A DNA stretch of 64,000 nucleotides. Source: Larkinella soli. GTDB lineage: Bacteria > Bacteroidota > Bacteroidia > Cytophagales > Spirosomataceae. Of this stretch, positions 34,709 through 44,400 are shown piece by piece (positions within the stretch are counted from its first letter, which is position 1; each line of letters opens with the position of its first letter). The stretch is from contig NZ_QTJY01000001.1 in NCBI RefSeq assembly GCF_003703975.1, forward strand, positions 868,001 to 932,000, in the 5' to 3' direction. The position numbers and the translations under genes were made by a program. The notes under the pieces were generated by a model, which was given only the letters and a program-made list of their open reading frames with translations, ran no database searches and was not told the DNA's origin.

Positions 34709-35971
34709 ATGCACTTCCAGAACACCCTTGCCTTTGCCCGGGAACTTGACCAGACCGACCCCCTCCGCTCTTTTCGTGATCGCTTTCACCTCCCGGCCCC
34801 CGACGGACGGCCGCTGATTTATTTCTGCGGGAATTCGCTCGGCCTGCAACCCAAAACCGCCGGGCCGGTGCTGGAAAAGGAAATGGCGATCTGGCGAAAT
34901 CACGGCGTGGAAGGCTGGTTCGAGGGCGGGGAAACGTCCTGGTACACCCTGCACCGCCAGTGCAAGGACCCGCTGGCCCGGATCGTCGGCGGCCGGCTTT
35001 CGGAGGTGTGTCCGATGAACAACCTGACCATCAACCTGCACCTGCTGCTGACCACCTTCTACCGCCCGACTCAGGAAAAATACCGCATTCTGACGATCGG
35101 TGGAGATTTTCCGTCGGACCAGTACGCCCTGGAAACCCATCTCAAAGCCCGCGGCCTCGACCCGGACCAAACCCTCGTCGAAGTATTTCCCGAAACCGGA
35201 AATCAAACCTGGAAAACGGAAGAGATCCTCCGGGCCATCGACGAAAACCGGGAATCGCTGGCGCTGGTGCTGATGAGCGGGCTGCACTACTATACCGGCC
35301 AGGTGTTCGACATGGCGGCCATCTCCCGAAAAGCCAGGCAGTACGGCATAACGGTCGGTTTCGATCTGGCCCACGCCGTCGGCAACGTGCCGCTGCGTCT
35401 GCACGACTGGGAGGTGGACTTTGCGTTCTGGTGTTCCTATAAGTACCTGAATTCGGGCCCGGGCGGGGTATCCGGCATGTTCATCCACGAGAAACACCAC
35501 ACCGCCGACCTTCCGCGGCTGGCGGGCTGGTGGGGCTATGAGGAGGCCCGGCGGTTCGAGATGACCAAAGGGTTCATACCGATGCCCGGAGCGGACGGCT
35601 GGCAGGTCAGCACGCCCAACATTCTGGCGATGGCCGTCCACAAAGCCGCCATCGACATCACGGCCGATGCCGGGATGGAATCCCTTCGGAGCAAAAGCGA
35701 ACGGCTCACCGGTTTTCTGGAATATGTGCTGAAGGACTCCGGCTTTCCGCTGGAGATCATGACGCCGTCCGACCCGGCCCATCGGGGCTGTCAGCTTTCC
35801 CTGCTGGTCCGGAAAGACGGAAAAGCCGTGTTCAACCGGCTGCTCGAACAGGGCATCATCGGCGACTGGCGCGAACCCGACTGCATCCGGCTGGCCCCCA
35901 CCCCTTTGTATAACACCTACGAGGAGGTGTGGCAGGTGGGGCAGGTTTTCGCGGCCGCCGGCCGGGACTGA
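34709..35971 (+). CDS. kynU: Kynureninase
   Basis: PLP enzyme that cleaves kynurenine or 3-hydroxykynurenine to anthranilate or 3-hydroxyanthranilate plus alanine, in tryptophan breakdown and in the kynurenine route to NAD. The 420-residue protein has IYFCGNSLGLQPKTA near the N-terminus, HGVEGWFEG, the PLP-binding region VGFDLAHAVGNVPL, and the lysine site in FWCSYKYLNSGPGG with the following FIHEKHH. The start at 34709 (MHFQNTLAFARELDQTDPL) is chosen over 34667. Its stop codon abuts the galU stop from the other strand (TGATCA). No other kynurenine-pathway gene is in the window. Confidence 0.95.
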   Translation: MHFQNTLAFARELDQTDPLRSFRDRFHLPAPDGRPLIYFCGNSLGLQPKTAGPVLEKEMAIWRNHGVEGWFEGGETSWYTLHRQCKDPLARIVGGRLSEVCPMNNLTINLHLLLTTFYRPTQEKYRILTIGGDFPSDQYALETHLKARGLDPDQTLVEVFPETGNQTWKTEEILRAIDENRESLALVLMSGLHYYTGQVFDMAAISRKARQYGITVGFDLAHAVGNVPLRLHDWEVDFAFWCSYKYLNSGPGGVSGMFIHEKHHTADLPRLAGWWGYEEARRFEMTKGFIPMPGADGWQVSTPNILAMAVHKAAIDITADAGMESLRSKSERLTGFLEYVLKDSGFPLEIMTPSDPAHRGCQLSLLVRKDGKAVFNRLLEQGIIGDWREPDCIRLAPTPLYNTYEEVWQVGQVFAAAGRD

Positions 35972-36841
35972 TCAGGAATGCTGGGCGACGATTTCCTTCA
36001 GAAACTTCAGGAATGGCCCGGCGAACTCCTTCCGCTTCAGCGCAAATTCGACGGTGGTTTTCAGGAAGTCCATCTTGTTGCCGATGTCGTGGCGCCGGCC
36101 CTCGATGCGGTGGGAGTAGACGCATTCGCGCTTGAGCAGGAGCCGCATGGCGTCCGTCAGCTGGATCTCATTGTTTTTGCCCTTCGGGGTCTGCTCGATA
36201 GCCGAAAAAATATCGGCCGTCAGGATGTAGCGACCCGCGATGGCAAGGTTGGAGGGGGCAGACTCAACGGCCGGTTTTTCGACCAGCGTATTCAACTCCA
36301 TAATGCTGTCGCTCAGGGAAGAACCGCCCACGATCCCGTACCGGTTCACCTTATCGGCCGGCACCTCCTCCACGGCGATGACCGTCCCCCGGTATTGCTC
36401 GTAGGTGTCGATCAGCTGCTGGGTCACCGGAATCACCGAGTCCATGATCGTATCGCCCAGGAGCACGGCAAACGGTTCACTCCCGACGTGGTGACGGGCG
36501 TAGTAGATGGCGTCTCCGAGGCCGTTCAGCTCCCGCTGGCGGACAAAGTGAATATCGGCCATATCCGACAGCCGGCGCATCTCGTGCAGCAGGGCTTCGT
36601 CTTCCTTCTCCTCCAGCCGGGTTTCCAGCTCGTAGTTCCGGTCGAAATGGTCTTCGATGGACCGCTTGCCCTTGCCGGTAATGATCAGAATATCTTCGAT
36701 ACCGGAGTCGACCGCTTCCTGCACCACATACTGGATGGTGGGCGTGTCGATGATGGGCAGCATTTCTTTGGGTTGCGCCTTCGTAGCGGGCAAAAACCGG
36801 GTCCCCAGACCCGCAGCAGGGATAACAGCCTTCTTGATCAT
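35972..36841 (-). CDS. galU: UTP-glucose-1-phosphate uridylyltransferase
   Basis: Makes UDP-glucose from glucose 1-phosphate and UTP. The 289-residue protein has the nucleotidyltransferase signature MIKKAVIPAAGLGTRFLPAT with KAQPKEMLPIIDTP, the GalU-type ITGKGKRSIEDHFDRNYELE, and VLLGDTIMDS. Length is standard for bacterial GalU. It lies downstream of a glucuronokinase-like GHMP kinase on the same strand, separated by the second hairpin repeat. It may therefore act on that kinase's sugar 1-phosphate as well as on glucose 1-phosphate (inference). Confidence 0.94.
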   Translation of the reverse strand: MIKKAVIPAAGLGTRFLPATKAQPKEMLPIIDTPTIQYVVQEAVDSGIEDILIITGKGKRSIEDHFDRNYELETRLEEKEDEALLHEMRRLSDMADIHFVRQRELNGLGDAIYYARHHVGSEPFAVLLGDTIMDSVIPVTQQLIDTYEQYRGTVIAVEEVPADKVNRYGIVGGSSLSDSIMELNTLVEKPAVESAPSNLAIAGRYILTADIFSAIEQTPKGKNNEIQLTDAMRLLLKRECVYSHRIEGRRHDIGNKMDFLKTTVEFALKRKEFAGPFLKFLKEIVAQHS

Positions 36842-36850
36842 AAATTTTCG

Positions 36851-36975
36851 AATTGTTGAATTGTTGAATGATGGTTCGCCGTTGCGATTGAATGAAGCTC
36901 TGCAAGGCTGGATTAGCAGCGCCCATTCAATCGCAACGGCGAACCGTCATTCAACAATTCAGTCATTCAACAATT
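36851..36975. repeat. Intergenic hairpin repeat, copy 2
   Basis: A 34-bp inverted repeat with one mismatch (36861-36894 with 36924-36957), flanked by outer ATTGTTGAAT/ATTCAACAAT units (36851-36861 and 36965-36975). The 29-bp loop (36895-36923, AAGCTCTGCAAGGCTGG then AGCAGCGCC) aligns with the core of the copy at 3384-3477 at about 20 of 26 positions. It fills the gap between the kinase stop and the galU start, and overlaps the kinase stop codon by two bases. Confidence 0.8.
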
Positions 36976-37969
36976 AACTTACGTAGGGTTTGATGACGCG
37001 GGCGTTGAGGTGTTTCATTTCGACGAACAGGCGGTTGAGCATCTCGTCGTCGCGGTAAATGCCGACGATGGCCCCGCCCGACCCGGCGAACGAGGCCGAG
37101 GCCCCGATCCGGCGGGCCGCCGAGATCATTTCCAGATTGCTCTCGCTGATGTTGTAAATCTTCCGGCGCAGGTCGAAATTCCGATTGACCAGGTCGTGAA
37201 GCCGGGCGGTGTCGCCTTCCAGCAGCGCTTCCCGGCCCTGTTCGGCCACCCCGGCAATGTCCTTCAGTGTTTCCACGACCAGTTCCTCCCCTTTCAGCCA
37301 GCGCGACCGGACGTCGTTATGCACCCGGCCGGACTGCTTCCCCAGCGAGGTTTTATAGGCGATGTAAAGCTTCGGCAGCAGACGCGGGTCCAGCGATTCG
37401 TAAAGGCCATGGCCGCAGGTTTCCACCATTTCCCGGTCGAAATTCATATAGACCAGGCCCTCGTAACACTGAATGACGCGATCCTGAAGGCCGGCCGTGA
37501 TGCCCAGCTCCTCCGTCTCGGTTTTCATCACCAGGGTCGGAAGATACGGCAGCGGAATGTCCATTCTGTAAAACTTCATCAGGGCCCGGAAGGTCGCCAC
37601 GATGATGGCGCTGGAGCCGGAAAGCCCCACCTGACGCGGAATGGAAGTGGCATAGCGGATGGTGAAGTTCCGGTTCGGCAGCCGGATGTTCTGTTCGTCG
37701 CAATACTCGCAGAACCGCTTCAAAGCCGCCTTGATCAGAGGAATACCGCCGTGATACCCCAGCGAGGCCACGGCGTCCCGCAGGTGGTACAGGCTTTTAA
37801 AGGAGTTGGTATCCTGCTCCTGCGGTTCGACGTTCAGCTCCGGCGACTGGTACAGGGAGATGGTAGCCCCGAAATTCCGGACGGAAATGGACATCGTTTT
37901 GCCGTAAAAGCCGTCCGATGGGTTGCCCAATAGCCCGGCACGGGCATAGGCGCGGGTTTCAATGATCAA
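36974..37969 (-). CDS. GHMP-family sugar kinase, glucuronokinase-like
   Basis: A 331-residue GHMP kinase that closely follows the plan of plant glucuronokinase (glucuronate to glucuronate 1-phosphate): ARAGLLGNPSDGFYGKT at the N-terminus, IPRQVGLSGSSAIIVA as the GHMP ATP-binding motif (about residues 110-125), ELGITAGLQDRVIQCYEGLV, VNRNFDLRRKIY and the C-terminal SFAGSGGAIVGI. The start codon is TTG at 37969. Plant GlcAK is recalled from memory and not aligned by computer. The next gene on the strand is galU, giving a plausible sugar to UDP-sugar salvage pair. Other GHMP substrates (for example a uronic or aldose sugar) are possible. Confidence 0.82.
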   Translation of the reverse strand: MIIETRAYARAGLLGNPSDGFYGKTMSISVRNFGATISLYQSPELNVEPQEQDTNSFKSLYHLRDAVASLGYHGGIPLIKAALKRFCEYCDEQNIRLPNRNFTIRYATSIPRQVGLSGSSAIIVATFRALMKFYRMDIPLPYLPTLVMKTETEELGITAGLQDRVIQCYEGLVYMNFDREMVETCGHGLYESLDPRLLPKLYIAYKTSLGKQSGRVHNDVRSRWLKGEELVVETLKDIAGVAEQGREALLEGDTARLHDLVNRNFDLRRKIYNISESNLEMISAARRIGASASFAGSGGAIVGIYRDDEMLNRLFVEMKHLNARVIKPYVS

Positions 37970-38134
37970 GTCTGTGCGGTATTGGTAAGGTCGGGCGGCA
38001 ATTTAGGACTTGGAACGGAAAAACGGATACCTTTCAGGCGATAATGGTCACAATACGAGCCCGCGCCAATCGTTTTATTCGTAATTCAACATTCATTATT
38101 CAATATTCACTATTCCTCCACTCCGTATATCCAC

Positions 38135-39097
38135 CTACGTTTCCTTCACAAACCCGATATTCCGTTTAAGCCCTTCGAGTTTGGTTCGCTTGACCGCCGA
38201 CCGCCGGAACAGTTCCTGAAAGACTTCCCCGGTAATTTCTTCCCAATCGGACCCGGTCATGCCGGCCAGCTGCGGATCGGGGTTGAACTCGGGCGTTCGG
38301 TGGGGCCGGGCGAAGCGGTTCCAGGGGCAGACGTCCTGGCAGATGTCGCAGCCGAACACCCAGTTCTGAAACTTGCCCTTCACCTCGTCGGGGATAGCCT
38401 CCTTCAGCTCGATGGTAAAGTAAGAAATGCACCGGCTTCCGTCGACGACGTAAGGTTCGGTGATGGCGTCGGTCGGGCAGGCATCGACGCAGCGGGTGCA
38501 GGTGCCGCAGTAGTCGGCCATAGGTCCGTCGGGTTCGAGTTCGAGGTCCAGAATCAGCTCCCCAATGAAGACGAAACTTCCCATCTCGCGGGTAATCAGG
38601 TTGGTATGTTTACCGACCCAACCCAGGCCGCTGCGTTTGGCCCAGACCTTGTCCATGACCGGGGCCGAATCGACGAATACCCGTCCGTTCACCTCCCCGA
38701 TCTCCTCCTGCACGAAAGCCAGCAGGTCTTTCAGCTTGTCCTTCATCACGAAGTGATAATCGACACCGTAGGCGTATTTGGAGATTTTGTAGTCGTCGTC
38801 CCCGGCAGGGAGCGTTTCCGACGGGAAATAGTTCAGCAGAACCGTCACGACCGATTTGGCCCCGTCCACCAGCAGCCGGGGGTCGAGCCGCTTGTCGAAA
38901 TGGTTGGCCATGTATCCCATCTGCCCGTGCATCTGCCGGTTGAGCCAGGCTTCCAGCCGGGGCGCTTCCTCTTCCAGAAACTCCGCCCGCGAAACGCCAC
39001 AGAAATCGAAGCCCAGTTCGGCCGCCCGGGTTTTCAGCAAACGCGTATGTTTTTCAATGAGATTCAGCACAAAAACAAACTTCTGATTCGCTTCCAC
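38135..39097 (-). CDS. queG: Epoxyqueuosine reductase
   Basis: Last enzyme of queuosine tRNA modification: reduces epoxyqueuosine to queuosine using cobalamin and two [4Fe-4S] clusters. The 320-residue protein has [13 protein letters not shown] and [11 protein letters not shown] cluster motifs (about residues 198-210 and 250-260), the region [16 protein letters not shown], and [16 protein letters not shown]. The start is GTG at 39097; a second GTG nine codons later (VLNLIEKH) is also possible. It precedes the kinase-galU pair by 165 bp containing an AT-rich ATTCAACATTCATTATTC stretch. Confidence 0.94.
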   Translation of the reverse strand: MEANQKFVFVLNLIEKHTRLLKTRAAELGFDFCGVSRAEFLEEEAPRLEAWLNRQMHGQMGYMANHFDKRLDPRLLVDGAKSVVTVLLNYFPSETLPAGDDDYKISKYAYGVDYHFVMKDKLKDLLAFVQEEIGEVNGRVFVDSAPVMDKVWAKRSGLGWVGKHTNLITREMGSFVFIGELILDLELEPDGPMADYCGTCTRCVDACPTDAITEPYVVDGSRCISYFTIELKEAIPDEVKGKFQNWVFGCDICQDVCPWNRFARPHRTPEFNPDPQLAGMTGSDWEEITGEVFQELFRRSAVKRTKLEGLKRNIGFVKET

Positions 39098-39160
39098 TTA
39101 TCTTTGCCCGGTAAACCGGACCTACACCCAAATTTACGGGTACCGGCTCAGGAATAAAAA

Positions 39161-39203
39161 TGTCAACTTGTCAGTTTTGCGTAGTTTGGCAGTGAAATTG
39201 AGA
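39161..39203 (+). promoter_or_regulatory. Heat-shock-like promoter region of grpE-dnaJ
   Basis: A direct repeat TGTCA-ACT-TGTCA (39161-39173, followed by G) and TTTGGCAGTGAAATTGA (39185-39201), which resembles a sigma-54 type -24/-12 element (TGGCA...TTG) but has GA where GC is usual. Such TGTCAG plus TTGGCA arrays before chaperone genes of this phylum are recalled from memory. The grpE ATG is about 45 bases further on. Confidence 0.4.
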
Positions 39204-39246
39204 CCGGTACCGTATCATGTGGTGGCGAAGAAATACAACCAAGCGT

Positions 39247-39834
39247 ATGGAAAATAAAGACACTCTGAACACTCAGGAAGAAGAAACGACTCAACACACT
39301 GACAAAAACAACGAAGAATCGACGGCTCAGGCTGCCAATCCGGCGGCAGAAGCTCAGAATGACGTAACCGAAGAACAACTCGTTTCGGAGTTCGACAAGG
39401 TGAGCCGGGAGTTAGGTGAACTGAAAGATAAATACCTGCGTCTGTACGCAGACTTTGAAAACTTCCGTCGTCGGACGGCCAAAGAAAAGATCGACCTGAT
39501 CTCGACGGCCAACGAAGGCCTGCTGGTGGCACTGCTGCCGGTGCTCGATGATTTCGAACGGGCGATGAAATCGGCGGAAACTACTACCGAGGTCGATGCG
39601 TTGAAAGAGGGAGTGCAGTTGATTTACAACAAATTCAATAAAGTTCTGGAAGCGAAGGGGCTGAAGCCGATGGAATCGAAAGGTCAGGTGTTCGATGCCG
39701 ACCTGCACGAGTCCATCACCCAGTTCCCGGCCCCGACGGACGACCTCAAAGGCAAGGTGATCGATGAGGTGGAAAAAGGGTACTTCCTGAATGAGAAGGT
39801 GATTCGATTTGCAAAAGTGATCGTCGGCAGCTAA
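39247..39834 (+). CDS. grpE: Nucleotide exchange factor GrpE
   Basis: Releases ADP from DnaK in the Hsp70 cycle. The 195-residue protein has an acidic, disordered N-terminus (about residues 1-50), a long coiled coil (LVSEFDKVSRELGELKDKYL), the GrpE signature block ADFENFRRRTAKEK, LLPVLDDFERAM, and a beta domain with VFDADLHESITQFP and VIDEVEKGYFLNEKVIR. The start at 39247 (MENKDTLNTQ) is chosen over 39217. dnaJ follows after 21 bp. dnaK is not in the window. Confidence 0.96.
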   Translation: MENKDTLNTQEEETTQHTDKNNEESTAQAANPAAEAQNDVTEEQLVSEFDKVSRELGELKDKYLRLYADFENFRRRTAKEKIDLISTANEGLLVALLPVLDDFERAMKSAETTTEVDALKEGVQLIYNKFNKVLEAKGLKPMESKGQVFDADLHESITQFPAPTDDLKGKVIDEVEKGYFLNEKVIRFAKVIVGS

Positions 39835-39855
39835 TCGCCGGATCCGAATTTATAC

Positions 39856-41004
39856 ATGGCAACGAAAAGAGACTATTACGAGGTATTGGGGGTTGACAAG
39901 AATGCATCTCCGGAGGATATCAAAAAGGCCTACCGGAAGATGGCCATTAAATACCACCCCGATAAAAACCCGAACGACCCGTCGGCCGAGGAGAAATTCA
40001 AGGAAGCCGCCGAGGCCTACGACGTGCTGAGCGACGCCCAGAAAAAAGCCCGTTACGACCAGTTCGGGCACGCGGGTATGAACGGGGCGGGTGGGGCAGG
40101 CGGTCCTTCCATGGACGATATTTTCTCGCAGTTCGGGGATATTTTCGGTGACGACAGCCCGTTCGGCAGTTTCTTCGGCCGCGGGGGCGGACAGCAGCAG
40201 GGCCGTCGCGTCCGGCGCGGTTCCGACCTGCGTATCAAGCTGAAACTGAACCTTCAGGAGATTGCCAACGGCGTCGAGAAAAAAATCAAGGTCAAACGGC
40301 ACGTCGCCTGTTCGACCTGTGGGGGCAACGGTTCCAAAAATGGCACGGCCACCACGACCTGTACGACCTGCAGCGGCTCCGGCCAGGTGCGGAAGGTGGT
40401 CAATACGATGCTCGGGCAGATGGTTTCGACCAGTACCTGCCCTACCTGTAACGGCGAAGGCAAACTCGTGACGGAACGCTGCGACGTCTGCTTCGGCGAG
40501 GGCCGCGTCCTGCAGGAGGACGTCATCCCCATCAAAATTCCCGCCGGTGTCACGGAAGGGATTCAGCTCTCCGTAACCGGCAAAGGGAACGTGCCTCCCC
40601 GGGGCGGTGTCGCCGGCGACCTGCTGATCGTCGTCGAGGAAGAGGAAGACGAGTTCCTGAAACGCGACGGCAATAACGTCGTTTTTGACCTGCACGTCAA
40701 CTTTGTCGATGCGACACTGGGAACGTCCGTCGAGGTGCCGACCATCGAAGGGCGCGCGCGCATTACGCTCGACCCGGGTACGCAGGGCGGCAAAATTCTC
40801 CGGCTGAAAGGCAAGGGAATCAAGGAACTCAACGGTTACGGCCGGGGTGACCAGCTGATTCACGTCAACATCTGGACGCCCAAAACGCTGACGTCCGAAG
40901 AACGGTCGACACTGGAACGGCTGAGAAATTCACCGAACTTCCAGCCGAAACCCGGCAAGAACGAGAAAGGATTTTTCGATAAAATGAAAGACTTCTTCCA
41001 GTAA
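39856..41004 (+). CDS. dnaJ: Chaperone protein DnaJ
   Basis: Hsp40 co-chaperone that delivers substrates to DnaK and stimulates its ATPase. The 382-residue protein has a J domain with [11 protein letters not shown] (HPD at about residues 34-36), a Gly/Phe-rich linker (about 76-115), a zinc-finger domain with four CxxCxGxG repeats ([32 protein letters not shown]) and the two C-terminal substrate-binding barrels ([20 protein letters not shown] onward). Length and layout are normal. It is the second gene of a grpE-dnaJ operon that ends in a strong bidirectional terminator. Confidence 0.97.
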   Translation: MATKRDYYEVLGVDKNASPEDIKKAYRKMAIKYHPDKNPNDPSAEEKFKEAAEAYDVLSDAQKKARYDQFGHAGMNGAGGAGGPSMDDIFSQFGDIFGDDSPFGSFFGRGGGQQQGRRVRRGSDLRIKLKLNLQEIANGVEKKIKVKRHVACSTCGGNGSKNGTATTTCTTCSGSGQVRKVVNTMLGQMVSTSTCPTCNGEGKLVTERCDVCFGEGRVLQEDVIPIKIPAGVTEGIQLSVTGKGNVPPRGGVAGDLLIVVEEEEDEFLKRDGNNVVFDLHVNFVDATLGTSVEVPTIEGRARITLDPGTQGGKILRLKGKGIKELNGYGRGDQLIHVNIWTPKTLTSEERSTLERLRNSPNFQPKPGKNEKGFFDKMKDFFQ

Positions 41005-41027
41005 GAACCGGAAGAATGTCGATACGA

Positions 41028-41061
41028 AAAAGCCCTCCCGAATCGATTCGGGAGGGCTTTT
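41028..41061. terminator. Bidirectional terminator after dnaJ
   Basis: Uninterrupted 34-bp palindrome centred at 41044/41045 (AAAAGCCCTCCCGAATC and its complement), with A/T ends on both sides. It separates dnaJ from a converging small gene. Confidence 0.92.
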
Positions 41062-41079
41062 CGCGTCTTAAAAGGGCCG

Positions 41080-41343
41080 TCAGCGCGGGTTGGGAGGGCT
41101 GCCGGGCCGGGTAGCTTTCGGAGGAATCGGAACTTCCGTTCGGTAGGTGCCGTATTTCGGACTCGGCATCGGAATCAGCCGGCTTTCATCCGGTTTCCGA
41201 ACCGGCATGTTCGACCGGAATTCCGGTCTGGCGTTGGGCATCAACCCGACATTTTCGGTCGTGTCCCGGTCTTTCACGGGGGGCAGCGAATCGGCCCGGA
41301 CTCCCCCTGGGCCGAAAAGCATCCAGCACAATAGAGTCAGCAT
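41080..41343 (-). CDS. Small secreted proline-rich protein of unknown function
   Basis: An 87-residue product with a signal-like start (MLTLLCWMLFGPGGVRADS) and a proline/arginine-rich mature part (VGLMPNARPEFRSNMPVRK, PIPPKATRPGSPPNPR). No family is recognised. It sits between the dnaJ terminator and the GT117 gene on the minus strand, 63 bp downstream of neither partner's start, and has no strong promoter. It is plausibly real because its signal peptide, terminator and gene spacing agree, but it could be spurious. Confidence 0.5.
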   Translation of the reverse strand: MLTLLCWMLFGPGGVRADSLPPVKDRDTTENVGLMPNARPEFRSNMPVRKPDESRLIPMPSPKYGTYRTEVPIPPKATRPGSPPNPR

Positions 41344-41406
41344 AACGAAATGGTTTTAACAGAAAACGGGTAACGGTTCTGCACCGTTACCCGTTTTATC
41401 GTTCCG

Positions 41407-44400
41407 TCATCCCAGAGCGTTCAGGTGCTTCTGGAAGATCGTATCGTACTTTTTGGCCTGCGCTTCGTTTTTGGTTTCACGGAACGCATTCACGATGGTT
41501 TGAAGGTTGTAAAGGTCGAAGTTGGCGTCGTTGCTGTTGCCGCCGGACCCCTTGATGTAGGTCAGGCTCTGGTCGGCCCGGGTAGCGATGACGTCGGCCA
41601 TCTCCTGCGCTTTCTTCGCGTCGCCTACTTCCAGCAGCAGCCGGATGTAGTTGGTCGAAATCTGGTCGTACGGAACGGCCTTGTCCGGAATGACGGCCAG
41701 CGACCGGTTCATCACTTCCTTCGCCCGGTCGTTCCGGCCTTCACGGATCAGCTGGTCGGCCAGCCGCAGGAAAGCGATGCGGGCGGAGATGACCGGCGAA
41801 CCCCGGTAGGTATCGTCATAATAGGAATCCGGGTTATCCATGTCGCGCCAGAACGTCTTCTTCATCATCACGTCGTACATGGCGTCGGTGTTGACGAAGC
41901 CGTCCGAAGCGCCCGGCACCTGCACCGGCATCAGCCGGAACGCGTAGCCTTCCAGCTGCATGTGGTCTTTCAGGTTCAGGTAGTTCGACTGAGCCAGCGT
42001 CGTCGAGAAATACAGCGGGCGCTTCCAGTTGTTGGTGGCGATGATGTCGAGCATGATCAGGTCCGGCTTGTAGATGTCCTGCTTGCCGTAATTCCAGACC
42101 AGCGTGTCGCGCACCGCCGAAGCGAACTTTTGGGGCACGAAACCCAGTTTCTGAACCTCCGCCTTGTCGATCGGCAGGAAGAAGGTCGATGCGGGCAGAA
42201 TGTTAGTCATTTCCCCGGTCGTCAGGGGCACCTGGATGGCCGGGTTGTTCTGCTTGACCAGGCCGACGTATTCCTTCAGGTTGATGCCGTTTTTAACCGC
42301 CGGCACCTCATAGAACGGAATGACGTCGTTCTTCCCTTTATTGAACTGCGCATAGTCGAGCGAGATCGGAAGGGCTTCCGACTGGTAGGTCGGGCGTTTC
42401 ATCTGCTGGATATACCATTCCGTACCGAGCAGGCTGAGGTTACAGACCCGCACGTCGGTCCGGAAGCCTTCCACCTCCTGAGCATACCAGAGCGGGAAAG
42501 TATCGTTATCCCCGCCCACGAACAGGATGGCGTTGGGAGCGCAGGAATTCAGCAGGTTCTTGGCGAAATCCACCGAGTGGTACCGGTGCGAGCGGTCGTG
42601 GTTGTTCCAGCTTTTCGCAGCCATCATCAGCGGCACGAGCAGGCAGAGGCCGGCGACCAGCGCCACCCTCGTTTTCTCATTCTTCAGATAAGCCGCCAGC
42701 CCGTCGACCAGGGCCACCACGCCCAGACCCACCCAGATGGCGAAGAAATAGAACGAACCGACGTAGATATAATCCCGCTCCCGAGGCTCGGAGGGCGGTG
42801 AGTTCAGGAAGATCTGAAGGGCGATCCCGGTAAAGAAAAAGAGCAGCCCGACGATCAGCAGGTCCTTGGGCCGCCGGAAATACTGGATGACGATCCCAAA
42901 CAGGCCCAGCAGGAACGGCAGCATGTAGAAGTTATCGCGGGCCTTGTTGTTCTTCATCAGGTCCGGAATGCCCGCGTCGCTCGACCAGGGCAGCAGGTAA
43001 CCGGAACCCTCCTGATCTCCGGCCCGACCGGCGAAGTTCCACATCAGATACCGCCAGTACATATGCCCCAGCTGGTAGTTGAAGAAGAACGTGAGGTTAT
43101 CGCCCAGGGTCACTTTCCGGGTCGGCTGGCCGGTCTGCGGGTCCAGCGGAATGCCCAGCATCTGGGAGTACAGCTGCGGGTGGTTGTTCTGGCTGCTGTA
43201 AATCCGCGGGAACAGCGTCTGTTTATCGCTGTCGTAGACATATTCCGGCGTGTAATCATAAATTTTATACTGGCCGTCCCGCTTCTCAAACTGCGGAGCG
43301 CCCTTTTTCTGGTCGACGGGCCGCGAGTAGAACAGCGGACCGTAGATCAGCGAGCGGCTGCCGTATTGTTCCCGTTTCAGGTACGACACGAAGTTGATCA
43401 CATCGCTCGGGTTGTTCTCGTTGATCGGGGGGTTGAAGTTCGACCGCACCAGCACCTGAATGTAGGAAGCATAGCCGATCAGGACGAAGGCCAGCGCGAG
43501 CAGGGCGGTGTTCAGCATCGGCCGGTTTTTACGGGCCGACCAGATGATGCCGTACACCAGGGCGCCGAGGAACACCACCGTAAAGAAGATGATCCCGGAC
43601 GTAAACGGCATCCCGAAGTTGTTGACGAAGAAACGCTCTACTGCGAAGGCCGCACTCGGCAGCCCCGGAATGATGCCGGAATTGATGATCCAGAGGATGA
43701 CCATACCGACCCCGAACGCCATCGCACCGCCCCAAAACGAGATCTTTTTGCCTTTTTTGAAGTAGTAGACGAGGGCCAGTGCCGGAAGCGTCACCAGGTT
43801 CAGCAGGTGGACGCCGATGGACAGACCGATGAGGTAGGCGATGAACAGCAGCCAGCGGTTGGCGGCCGCTTCGTCCTCGATCAGTTCCCAGCGGAAAGCC
43901 GCCCAGACCACGATGGCCGTAAAAAACGACGACATCCCATAAACTTCGGCTTCGACGGCCGAGAACCAGAATGTATCCGAGAAGGTGTAGACCAGCGAGC
44001 CGACCAGAGAAGCCCCGATCACCGTCCAGGTTTCGGCCTGGGTCAGGGCGTCGAACTGCTTGCCGATCAGTTTCCGGCCCAGCATCGTAATGGTCCAGAA
44101 CAGGAACAGAATGGTAAAGGCGCTGGACAGCACCGACATCATATTTACCCAGTAAGCCACCTGAGTCACGTTGCCGAAAGCCAGCAGGGAGAAGATTCTC
44201 CCGACCAGCAGGAAGAAGGGCGCGCCGGGAGGGTGCGGTACCTGAAGTTTATACGCACAGGCGATGAATTCACCGCAATCCCAGAAACTGGCCGTCCGCT
44301 CGACCGTCAGCGTGTACGTTACCAGCGCCACGGCGAACACCAGCCAGCCGGCATAGGTGTTCAGCCGCCGGAACGACGACAGGGGTTGAGAGGAGTTCTC

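Noticed and set aside
34190-35782. 530-codon minus-strand frame over kynU and the HMA gene
   Set aside because: It crosses a clear terminator and two well-identified genes on the other strand.
38089-38121. AT-rich run ATTCAACATTCATTATTC... upstream of the kinase gene
   Set aside because: It resembles arm units of the hairpin family but has no complementary partner or core here, so it is not called a third copy.
39098-39106. TATCTTTG on the plus strand just before the queG start
   Set aside because: It is over 140 bp from grpE and has no -33 box, so it is probably a chance match for the plus strand.
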